This document shows, piece after piece, positions 7,628 through 15,217 of a DNA stretch of 35,242 nucleotides. Position numbers and translations under genes: made by a program. The stretch comes from an uncultured Oscillospiraceae bacterium (GTDB lineage: Bacteria; Bacillota; Clostridia; Oscillospirales; Oscillospiraceae): positions 1 through 35,242 of the forward strand of contig CANRLF010000020.1 of assembly GCA_947631395.1 (NCBI GenBank). Reading direction: 5' to 3'. The notes below the pieces were generated by a model. It had not been told where the DNA came from. It did not search any database and was given only the letters and a program-made list of their open reading frames with translations. The number at the start of each line of letters is the position of its first letter. Position 1 is the stretch's first letter.

Positions 7628-9613
7628 TCACGATATATCCGCAAGGTCCAGATATTTATACCCGTCTGAGGCTATGTGGTCCTTTCTCGCCTGTATGTTG
7701 TCGCCCAGGAGCATATCGAACACCCTTGCCGTCTCCTCCGCGTCCGTTGGCAGGACCTTCACCAGCCGCCTCGTCTCGGGGTTCATCGTGGTCATCCACA
7801 TCATCTCCGGGTCGTTCTCGCCAAGTCCCTTACTGCGGGCCACGGTGTACTTTTTCCCCTCTAACTTCGCCAGTATATCCGCCTTCTCCCTCTCGGTGTA
7901 CGCAAACCACGTTTTCTCACCGGAGTTTATCTCATAAAGTGGCGACTCGGCAATGAACACCTTCCCCTCCTCTATGAGCTTCGGCATCAGCCTGTATATC
8001 ATGGTCAGTATAAGCGTCCTTATCTGATAGCCGTCGTAGTCGGCATCGGTGCAGATTATGACCTTGCTCCACCGAAGTGAGTCCAGATCAAATGCCGTAA
8101 GGTCGCTTTTTATCTTCACCGGCACCGAAACGCCGCACCCCAAGACCTTCACCAGGTCCGTGATGATGTCGCTTTTGAATATCCTGGCAAAGTCCGCCTT
8201 CAGGCAGTTTAATATCTTCCCTCTCACCGGCATCACGCCCTGGAACTCCGCGTCTCTCGACAGCTTCACGCTCCCCAGGGCCGAGTCGCCCTCCACGATG
8301 TAAAGCTCCCTTCGCGTCACGTCCCTCGACCGGCAGTCCACGAACTTCTGTACGCGGTTGGCGATGTCGATATTGCCCGAGAGCTTCTTTTTTATCGTGA
8401 CCCTGGCCTTCTCCGCCTGCTCACGGCTGCGCTTGTTGACAAGTATCTGGTCGCAAACCCTGTCGGCCTCCGCCTTGTGCTCGATGAAGTATATCTCCAG
8501 CTGTGAGCGGAAAAACTCCGTCATTGCCGTCTGTATGAACTTGTTCGTTATGGCCTTTTTCGTCTGGTTCTCATAGCTCGTCTGGGTGGAGAAGCAGTTT
8601 GTCACAAGTATCAGGCAGTCCGCCACGTCCTGAAAGCCTATCTTCGTCTCGTTCTTCTGATACTTGTTCCCCTGCCGAAGATACGCGTCCACCGCCGAGA
8701 CGAAGGCGCTCTTCGCCGCCTTGTCCGGCGCTCCGCCGTGCTCCAGCCAGCTGGAGTTGTGGTAGTACTCAATTACATTCACCCGGTTTGAGAAGCAGAA
8801 GGCCGCCGAGAGCTTCACCTTGTATTCCGGCTTGTCCTCCCGGTCCCTGCCGCGCCGCTCCCCCTCAATAAAGTACGGCGCCGTCAGCGGGTCCTCCCCC
8901 GCAAGCTCCGCCACATAGTCCAGTATGCCGTTTTCATACAGGTACTCCCGCTCCTCGAACTTGTTCCCCGTCTGCGCCCGAAAGACGAATTTCACCCCGG
9001 GGTTCACCACGGACTGCTTTTTGAGCACGTCCTCAAAATACTCCCTCGGGATGTTTGTGTCGGTAAAGACCTCCCTGTCAGGCCGCCACTTCATCAGTGA
9101 CCCCGTCCTCCTGCCCCCGTAGGGCTCGGACTTCAGTCCCCCCACGTTCTCGCCCTTTTCAAAGTGGAGCGAATACTTCTTCCCGTCCCGCCACACGGTG
9201 ACGTCCATATACTCAGAGCTGTACTGCGTGGCGCAGGTGCCAAGGCCGTTTAATCCCAGCGAGTACTCATAGTCCCCGCCGTTGTCGTTTTTATATTTTC
9301 CCCCGGCGTACAGCTCGCAGAACACCAGCTCCCAGTTGTACCTCTCCTCCACGCTGTTCCAGTCCACGGGACAGCCCCGGCCGAAGTCCTCCACCTCTAT
9401 GGAGCCGTCGGAGTAGCTCGTCAGGATTATCTGATCTCCGTGACCCTCTCTGGCCTCGTCGATGGAGTTTGAGAGTATCTCAAACACCGAGTGCTCGCAC
9501 CCCTCCAGCCCGTCGGAGCCGAAAATGACCCCCGGGCGCTTGCGTACCCGGTCCGCCCCCTTGAGCTGACTTATGCTTTCGTTGCCGTACTCCTGCTTTG
9601 CGCCTTTTTTCAT
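7628..9613 (-). CDS. parE: Type IIA topoisomerase B subunit (topoisomerase IV ParE-like)
   Basis: ATPase subunit of the type IIA topoisomerase, 661 aa. The GHKL ATPase shows Glu45 and Asn49 in EILSNS, DFGRGCP at 76-82 and the glycine loop LGLNGLGT at 119-126. QTKK at 350-353 fits the transducer QTK loop. The TOPRIM domain has Glu441 in YIVEGDSA and the acidic DADYDG at 523-528, which bind Mg2+. The ATG at 9613 is preferred over the GTG one codon earlier because an AGGTG site lies 7 bases upstream. It is the first gene of the operon and has a clear sigma-A promoter. Confidence 0.92.
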   Translation of the reverse strand: MKKGAKQEYGNESISQLKGADRVRKRPGVIFGSDGLEGCEHSVFEILSNSIDEAREGHGDQIILTSYSDGSIEVEDFGRGCPVDWNSVEERYNWELVFCELYAGGKYKNDNGGDYEYSLGLNGLGTCATQYSSEYMDVTVWRDGKKYSLHFEKGENVGGLKSEPYGGRRTGSLMKWRPDREVFTDTNIPREYFEDVLKKQSVVNPGVKFVFRAQTGNKFEEREYLYENGILDYVAELAGEDPLTAPYFIEGERRGRDREDKPEYKVKLSAAFCFSNRVNVIEYYHNSSWLEHGGAPDKAAKSAFVSAVDAYLRQGNKYQKNETKIGFQDVADCLILVTNCFSTQTSYENQTKKAITNKFIQTAMTEFFRSQLEIYFIEHKAEADRVCDQILVNKRSREQAEKARVTIKKKLSGNIDIANRVQKFVDCRSRDVTRRELYIVEGDSALGSVKLSRDAEFQGVMPVRGKILNCLKADFARIFKSDIITDLVKVLGCGVSVPVKIKSDLTAFDLDSLRWSKVIICTDADYDGYQIRTLILTMIYRLMPKLIEEGKVFIAESPLYEINSGEKTWFAYTEREKADILAKLEGKKYTVARSKGLGENDPEMMWMTTMNPETRRLVKVLPTDAEETARVFDMLLGDNIQARKDHIASDGYKYLDLADIS

Positions 9614-9659
9614 CACGTTTCACCTATATGTTGTGTTTATTTTACAGATTTAGCAGTTT

Positions 9660-9688
9660 ATTATACCATATATTTTGAAATAAATCAA
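9660..9688 (-). promoter_or_regulatory. Sigma-A promoter of the topoisomerase/serine dehydratase operon
   Basis: On the minus strand TTGATT (9683-9688) and TATAAT (9660-9665) are 17 bp apart and about 45 bp upstream of the B-subunit start codon. No other good promoter was seen in the gaps of the following genes, which suggests one transcript for all five. Confidence 0.8.
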
Positions 9689-9857
9689 GCCCCGGAGCAC
9701 ATAATACCCATAGACGCCGGCGGGGCTTTCAATCAGACCGGTATCCAACGGCGACAGATAAAAAAGTCCGGCGGATGAAAGGTCAAAAGTCCCGTAAAAA
9801 AAGGAGGCCCACCCCCTGCTCTGGTGGCAGGGCCACCTCCTGAAAGCGTCTTTAAAT

Positions 9858-10068
9858 AAGAGGAGGGCACCACAAAGCGCCCTCCTCTTCAGACTGTCGG
9901 AAAAAGGCTTTACAGCCTTTTTCCGACAAGGGGGACGTGCGGACCCGGGATTTGAAATTAGAATTTCAAATCCCGGGTCCTGCTGTTTTGCTGCGCGCGC
10001 CGCCGAAGGCGGCACACTTGCAAAACAAAAGGTAATTTTCGCGACGTACATGCCGCCGCGAAAATCAT
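9858..10068 (+). repeat. Structured intergenic repeat, copy B (subfamily 1, full)
   Basis: Five consecutive inverted repeats in 211 bp. (1) AAGAGGAGGGC / GCCCTCCTCTT, 9858-9889. (2) TGTCGGAAAAAGGCT / AGCCTTTTTCCGACA with loop TTAC, 9895-9928. (3) A perfect 19-bp stem 9941-9959 / 9962-9980. (4) Nested: outer GTTTTGC / GCAAAAC (9985-9991 with 10020-10026), inner GCCGCC-GAA-GGCGGC (9999-10013), separated by TGCGCGC and ACACTT. (5) ATTTTCGCG / CGCGAAAAT (10035-10065). The same order of helices, with other sequences, occurs in copy C. It lies between divergent genes. The upstream 9699-9857 holds a weaker AGGAGG...CCTCCT inverted repeat and no gene. Confidence 0.85.
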
Positions 10069-10152
10069 TTAACAGTTTTTTTGCAAATCGGCACTGAGAG
10101 CATTGATCCCACAAAAAATAAGAACGGGCGTCCGCGGCGCTCGTCCTTCTAC

Positions 10153-10181
10153 TTGTATTTTTCTTGAAAAAATGATAAAAT
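10153..10181 (+). promoter_or_regulatory. Predicted promoter of the LytTR/kinase operon
   Basis: TTGTAT (10153-10158), 17 bp, TAAAAT (10176-10181), about 125 bp before the proposed start of the response regulator. The match is moderate; no other candidate is better. Confidence 0.5.
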
Positions 10182-10306
10182 ATGTGATCAGCAGGACCCC
10201 GCGATCTAACTTTTACCGCGGAGAGATACGCCCCATCGGTAGAGGCGCCCTTCCACGTTTATTTAATATCAGCCACCGCGTCTTGATTAGAAAAGGGGCG
10301 AAAACC

Positions 10307-11053
10307 TTGCAGATTGCGTTATGCGACGATGAAAAAACATGCCACGAAACGATAAGAGACCTGATCGGACAGTACAAGCAGGCCAACCCTGACCGTTCGC
10401 TCATGCTGTCGTCCTTCCATTCCGGGAAGGAGCTTTTGAACCATGTGGACGAATACGGCGGCTTCGACCTCTATATCCTCGACTGCATCATGCCGGAGAT
10501 GGACGGCATAGAGCTTGGAACGGCGTTGCGCGGCCGTGGCGATCAGGGGATGTTCATCTATCTGACCACATCTCCCGACTTCGCGCTGGACTCCTACCGG
10601 GTGGACGCCCTCGATTACCTCTTAAAGCCTGTGGACAAGCCCCTCTTCTTTCGGAGTCTGGACAAAGCGTTCTCCTCCCTTTCCCGGATCACGCGGGATA
10701 TGGTCTCCGTCAAGACCGCTGACAGTACCCGTATCCTTCCCGTTGCCGACATCCGGTACGCGGAGCGCACCGGAAAACGGATCTACTACTATATGGCGGA
10801 TGGCGGTATCATACCCGGCGTTACCTTCAACGGCTCCTTTATTGACGCGGTATCAGATCTCCTCTCCCATACCGGTATGCTCCTTGTGGGCTCCTCATTC
10901 GTGGTAAACCTGTCCCATGTCACGGAAGTAACGAAAACGGACATGGTCCTGACGGGAAACCTTCGCGTCCCCATCCCGCGCCGCATATATGACGCCGTGA
11001 AGCGTGAGTGGGCGGCCTTCTGGCTGAACGGAGGAAAATACCGTGCTTTTTGA
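10307..11053 (+). CDS. LytTR-family response regulator (AgrA-like)
   Basis: Cytoplasmic two-component regulator, 248 aa from the proposed TTG start. The receiver domain (1 to about 120) has acidic residues in CDDE, the phospho-acceptor Asp59 in LYILDCIMPEMDG and the conserved Lys in LLKPVDK. A LytTR DNA-binding domain covers about 140-245. The TTG at 10307 is chosen because the receiver fold begins right there (QIALCDDE) and a GGGG site lies 7 bases upstream; the same frame stays open for 68 more codons, but that part is not receiver-like. Two AgrC-like kinases follow, the first overlapping by 11 bp. The targets are unknown; the convergent CstA transporter gene is one candidate, as LytTR systems control CstA-family pyruvate transporters in enterobacteria. 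Confidence 0.9.
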   Translation: MQIALCDDEKTCHETIRDLIGQYKQANPDRSLMLSSFHSGKELLNHVDEYGGFDLYILDCIMPEMDGIELGTALRGRGDQGMFIYLTTSPDFALDSYRVDALDYLLKPVDKPLFFRSLDKAFSSLSRITRDMVSVKTADSTRILPVADIRYAERTGKRIYYYMADGGIIPGVTFNGSFIDAVSDLLSHTGMLLVGSSFVVNLSHVTEVTKTDMVLTGNLRVPIPRRIYDAVKREWAAFWLNGGKYRAF

Positions 11054-12350
11054 GGATAACCTTACTTTTTTGGTCCTGAAGGTCCTGATCACCTTTGTGG
11101 GCACGATCTCCATGATGGTGTCCACCACCAGCTTTAAGATAATCCAAAAGAAAGCGGTGTTCGCCGCGGTCATTTTGGTCTATGGCGTTTACGTCATCCT
11201 CTCCACCCTTTTGATTATTTATTATTTTGGTTACCAGCGTTTCCTGTGGGTCTTTGTCCTTACCATATCATGCCCGACGGTCCTTCTTTTGCGCAATATC
11301 TCTGACGAGCCGTTCGCGAAGCTCGTATTTACCGGCGCGACACATATCCTGGCCTCCCTTTACATCGCCGCCACAGTCACCCTGGTGAATACCGCCTTGC
11401 GCGGAAACGAGCTGTCAGACATCCTGTTGCGCCTGCTTTCCTATCTGCTTGCGGCGCTGTTTGATTTTCACTTTGTCAGGCATATTTGGCTCGATTTCGT
11501 CGGCATGATCAAAAAGGGCTGGGGCGTCCTTTCCCTGATCCCCTGCGCGTTCATCGTCCTCTCCGTGACAGTCGCCCTTTACCCGGAGCATTATACGAAA
11601 CGGCCGCTCAGCATCGTCACGGTCTACCTGCTGGGTGCCGTCATCATTGCCGTCTACTTTTCCATCGGAAGCTACCTGTACCTGCAATACAGCAGACTGC
11701 GCTCAAAGCAGAACAAGGAGATTTTGGAGCTCCAGCTGGAAAACATACGGCGTGAAAACTCCGACATCGACGCTCTTGAAAAGCAGACGAAGATCATCCG
11801 CCACGACCTGCGTCACATCCTCTCCACGGTCGCCACCCTCGCGGAAAGCGGCGATACCCGGGCGATCCTTGATTTTGTTGAAAACACCGCTGAGCTGTCC
11901 GAGGATGTCCCAGCGCCCCTTAAGTATTGCGGCGATCCCATTCTTGACGCCACCCTTTCCGGTTACCTTACGTCCGCGATGGATGCGGGCATCGAGCTTG
12001 AGACCTCCCTTTCCATCCCGAACGTCCTTCCTGTGGACTCCTCCGAGCTCTCCGTCTGCTTTGCCAATATGCTGGAAACCGCCATCCGCGCCTGTATGGA
12101 GCTTCCCGAGGGTGAAAGGAAGCTGAGCGTCCGGTGCGTCCAAGAGCCTAATATGATGCTTGAGGTCACTTATCCCTGTGATGGCAGCATACCGCTTGAT
12201 AAAAAAGGCCTTCCACAGCCGCCGGACGGAGGTCTAAACAGTAGCTTCCGCTCCATAGCGTCATTCTGTGAAAGGCACAACGCCGTCTATTCGTTTACGG
12301 CCGATAATAACCTGTTCCGGATCTCGGTGACATTGCGGGGCCGCTCTTGA
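11043..12350 (+). CDS. AgrC-like sensor histidine kinase with degenerate ATPase domain
   Basis: 435-aa membrane protein. Residues 1-212 contain six or seven hydrophobic segments, followed by a coiled dimerisation helix (about 215-255). The H-box IIRHDLRHIL has the phospho-accepting His254. The C-terminal GHKL domain (about 325-430) is aberrant. The N-box reads NMLETA, with Thr346 where the Mg/ATP-binding Asn belongs; the next Asn is Tyr377 (VTYPC); the glycine lid normally read as GxGIG is DGGLNSSF (395-402). ATP binding is therefore doubtful, while His254 could still accept a phosphate from another kinase. The GTG at 11043 has GGAGGA upstream. The next gene is its paralogue with the opposite pattern of loss. 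Confidence 0.85.
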   Translation: MLFEDNLTFLVLKVLITFVGTISMMVSTTSFKIIQKKAVFAAVILVYGVYVILSTLLIIYYFGYQRFLWVFVLTISCPTVLLLRNISDEPFAKLVFTGATHILASLYIAATVTLVNTALRGNELSDILLRLLSYLLAALFDFHFVRHIWLDFVGMIKKGWGVLSLIPCAFIVLSVTVALYPEHYTKRPLSIVTVYLLGAVIIAVYFSIGSYLYLQYSRLRSKQNKEILELQLENIRRENSDIDALEKQTKIIRHDLRHILSTVATLAESGDTRAILDFVENTAELSEDVPAPLKYCGDPILDATLSGYLTSAMDAGIELETSLSIPNVLPVDSSELSVCFANMLETAIRACMELPEGERKLSVRCVQEPNMMLEVTYPCDGSIPLDKKGLPQPPDGGLNSSFRSIASFCERHNAVYSFTADNNLFRISVTLRGRS

Positions 12351-12387
12351 CCGTATCATCCCAGCGTACATAGAAAGGAGGCAAGGC

Positions 12388-13674
12388 ATGATTTTTGATA
12401 ACAATACCGCGTACCAGATATACCGGATCCTTGTTTCCATCTTCGGCACCCTCGGCATGGTCGTTTCCGTCAGCAGGATAAAGGAAAACAAGAAGAAAAA
12501 TCTGCTTATCGTCATCGGATACGCTGTCTACTCCATCGCCTTTTCCGTCCTCTGTATACGGTTTTTCGGCTTCATGCCCTTTCTCCGCGGCGCCATATTC
12601 ACCGTTTCCATACCCGGAGTCATCATAACCTTCCTGATCGCGGACGAGTCCCTTTCAAGGCATATCTTCTGTTGCCTGTCACAGCTTCTCATGTCCCTTT
12701 ACCTTATCGTCAGCGTGACTCAGCTCAACACGCTGTTCGGCGGCAACTCTTTGACAGATCCCCTGCTGCTCCTTTCCGCATACCTCATAGTGATTTTACT
12801 GGATGTTTTCTTCCTTCGAAATATCTTCCTGAATATCGCGGACACGGTCACCGGCGGCTGGTGGATACTCGCCCTGATCCCCTGCTCTTTTTTCATATTT
12901 ACCATAGTGCTCGCCCTCTACCCGGCCCATTATACCCAGAACGCCTCATTTTCCGTCCTCTTCGCCCTGTCAGGCGCCGTCCTCCTCATCATCTACTATG
13001 CCATCTTCCAATATCTGCGCCTCCAGTACCGGTACCGTATGGAGGAGCAGGACCGCGACCTTTTAAGGTTGCAGATAGGCAACATCAGAAGCAAGGCCAA
13101 GGACGCCGAGCGGCGTGCGCGGGACGTGAGGGACGCCCGGCGTAACATCCGGCAGATACTGTCCGCTGTCGCCGGACTTGCGAAAGACGGGAACACCGAA
13201 GCTATACTTGACTACATAAAAGAAGCGTCCGTCCGAACCGACACCCCCACGCCTGCCCGCTACTGCTCGGACCCCATCTTAAACGCCACTCTCGCCACGT
13301 ATTTCGCCCGCGCTGAGCGTTCCGGCATTGCCGTGGAGCAGAGGCTCTCCCTCCCCGAAACACTGCCCGTCGATTGCGCCGAGCTTGCGATCTGCTTCTC
13401 CAACGCTCTTGAAAACGCCATAAACGCCTGTGAAAAGCTCCCGGAAAATCAGCGGAAGATCGTCATCCGTTGCGTCCATAAGCCGCGGTTCATGTTCGAG
13501 ATAAAAAACTCCTGCCGCGGACGTATCTCATTCGGCCGTAATGGGCTCCCGCAATCGCGCAAGCCCGGCCACGGCATCGGCGCCCGCTCCATCGTGGCTT
13601 TCTGCGAAAAGCATAACGCCTTTTATTCGTTCAGCGCGGAGGACGGCTGGTTCAAGCTCGTCATCACGTTATGA
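12388..13674 (+). CDS. AgrC-like kinase paralogue lacking the phospho-acceptor His
   Basis: 428-aa paralogue of the preceding kinase, alignable from end to end, with the same multi-spanning N-terminus (about 10-212) and shared phrases such as ALYPxHYT and YCxDPILxAT. The ATPase domain is intact: N-box NALENA with Asn343, Asn374 in IKNSC and glycine lid GHGIGARS (394-401). In the H-box position the sequence is ARRNIRQIL, so Arg252 replaces His and Asn253 the following Asp; it cannot phosphorylate itself there. It may phosphorylate His254 of its partner within a heterodimer. The ATG at 12388 has AAAGGAGG 7 bases upstream and lies 37 bp after the first kinase. Its stop overlaps the stop of the convergent cstA-like gene by 6 bp (TTATGA). 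Confidence 0.87.
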   Translation: MIFDNNTAYQIYRILVSIFGTLGMVVSVSRIKENKKKNLLIVIGYAVYSIAFSVLCIRFFGFMPFLRGAIFTVSIPGVIITFLIADESLSRHIFCCLSQLLMSLYLIVSVTQLNTLFGGNSLTDPLLLLSAYLIVILLDVFFLRNIFLNIADTVTGGWWILALIPCSFFIFTIVLALYPAHYTQNASFSVLFALSGAVLLIIYYAIFQYLRLQYRYRMEEQDRDLLRLQIGNIRSKAKDAERRARDVRDARRNIRQILSAVAGLAKDGNTEAILDYIKEASVRTDTPTPARYCSDPILNATLATYFARAERSGIAVEQRLSLPETLPVDCAELAICFSNALENAINACEKLPENQRKIVIRCVHKPRFMFEIKNSCRGRISFGRNGLPQSRKPGHGIGARSIVAFCEKHNAFYSFSAEDGWFKLVITL

Positions 13675-15108
13675 GATCTTATGCTCTTTCGCCCGTCCCC
13701 AGCGGATCATATAAATCAGGAATACAATAAGCAACGCGACCGACGCCGCGATGCCCGCCGGATAGGCTATTTTCGTGGAGAGCCTGAAGCCCTCGCCCGC
13801 CATGAGTATGTAAGTGACCGAGACCGCGCTCATAAATGTTGCCGGTACCGCTGAGATCAGCGAGTACCATTCTTTTTTTGCGTTTTGGACCAGATACACC
13901 GCCATCGCCCACAGCACGATCATAGCCAGCGTCTGATTGGACCAGGAAAAATACCGCCATATGATGTCAAAATCGATCTGCGTCAAAACAGCCGCCGTTC
14001 CTATCAGCGGGACCGCTAAAATAAGCCTTTTCCAAAGGCTCGACTGATCCAGCTTCAGCCAGTCCGCAAGCGTAAGCCGCGCGCTCCGAAACGCCGTGTC
14101 CCCCGTGGAGATCGGGCAGACGACAACTCCGATGACAGCCAGCGCCCCGCCGACCTTTCCGAGCACTCCCACGGAAATATCATAGACAACTCCCGACTGG
14201 CCGAGGGACGCCAGAGCCCCCGACAGATCCTTTGTATTGCCGTAAAACCCCAGGCCCGCCGCCGCCCACACCAGGGCGATCACGGCCTCCGCCAGCATCG
14301 CGCCGTAAAAGATCGCGCGTCCCTGCTTCTCGCTCTCTATGCACCTTGCCATCATCGGCGACTGGGTGGAATGAAAGCCCGACACCGCGCCGCAGGCCAC
14401 CGTTACAAACATATATGCCCATATCGGCTTCCCCTCCGGGTGCAGGTTGGCAAATGTCTCGCTTGTGAGCTCCGGGAGCGTATAGTCCCCGAAAATAAGG
14501 CCGCCGGCTATCCCCGCCGCCATAAACATGAGCACCACGCCGAACACTGGATATAGCTTTCCTATCACCTTGTCAATGGGCAGGAGCGTCGCCAGCACAT
14601 AATACGCCATTATCACCACGATCCAGAATGTGGTATCCATAAAACCCGGCGTAAGCCTCGCCAGGAGCCCCGCCGGGCTTGTGGTAAATACCGCCCCCAC
14701 GCATACGAGCAGTACGATCGAAAAAATACGCATGACCTGTTTTGCCGCGGTGCCCAGATACTTCCCGACGATCTCCGATATGGACGCGCCGTCATTCCTT
14801 ACGGACGCCATCCCGGACAGATAATCATGGACGGCCCCGCCAAGTATGGAGCCGCACACGATCCACAGGAACACCACCGGTCCGAATACCGCCCCCATCA
14901 GCGGCCCGAATATCGGCCCCGTTCCCGCTATATTGAGAAGCTGGATCAAAAACACCCGCCATTTCTTCATGGGCGTAAAGTCCACCCCATCCGGATGCGC
15001 TATCGCCGGCGTGGGATCGTCGCTTGGCGCGACGATCCTCTCAACTACGCGCCCATATACCTGGTATCCCACGAGCAAAATAAGCAACGCTACAATAAAT
15101 GTGATCAT
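13669..15108 (-). CDS. cstA: CstA-family carbon starvation/pyruvate transporter
   Basis: 479-aa integral membrane protein of the CstA family, with many hydrophobic segments. Family-typical stretches include NIAGTGPIFGPLMGAVFGP near 60-80, SGFHSTQSP near 245 and PISTGDTAFRSARL near 330. Characterised members (E. coli CstA and BtsT) import pyruvate or peptides; which applies here is unknown. The ATG at 15108 follows GGAGATAAAA. It is the last gene of a long co-directional minus-strand run, 109 bp after the purine permease. It ends convergently in the second AgrC-like kinase gene with no hairpin between, so read-through antisense transcripts are possible. Confidence 0.93.
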   Translation of the reverse strand: MITFIVALLILLVGYQVYGRVVERIVAPSDDPTPAIAHPDGVDFTPMKKWRVFLIQLLNIAGTGPIFGPLMGAVFGPVVFLWIVCGSILGGAVHDYLSGMASVRNDGASISEIVGKYLGTAAKQVMRIFSIVLLVCVGAVFTTSPAGLLARLTPGFMDTTFWIVVIMAYYVLATLLPIDKVIGKLYPVFGVVLMFMAAGIAGGLIFGDYTLPELTSETFANLHPEGKPIWAYMFVTVACGAVSGFHSTQSPMMARCIESEKQGRAIFYGAMLAEAVIALVWAAAGLGFYGNTKDLSGALASLGQSGVVYDISVGVLGKVGGALAVIGVVVCPISTGDTAFRSARLTLADWLKLDQSSLWKRLILAVPLIGTAAVLTQIDFDIIWRYFSWSNQTLAMIVLWAMAVYLVQNAKKEWYSLISAVPATFMSAVSVTYILMAGEGFRLSTKIAYPAGIAASVALLIVFLIYMIRWGRAKEHKIS

Positions 15109-15217
15109 TTTTATCTCCGTCTTTATCTAATTTTTATCCGTCCCCGCGGCGGAGCGTACTCATCCCCCGCGGTTCCGTTATAAGTATCTGATTGACAACG
15201 CCGACTTGCGACAGCAC

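Noticed and set aside
3752-9613. The A and B subunits as the main DNA gyrase of the cell
   Set aside because: No GyrA-box in the A subunit C-terminal domain, divergent quinolone region, and an operon separate from typical gyrBA; a ParC/ParE-type role is more likely, though not proven.
9650-10114. 154-aa minus-strand ORF over the gap between the topoisomerase and LytTR operons
   Set aside because: It runs through all helices of repeat copy B, has no ribosome-binding site, and its composition is that of palindromes rather than protein.
10103-10306. 68-residue N-terminal extension of the LytTR regulator
   Set aside because: The receiver fold starts at the TTG at 10307; the extension covers the promoter candidate and looks like translated intergenic DNA.
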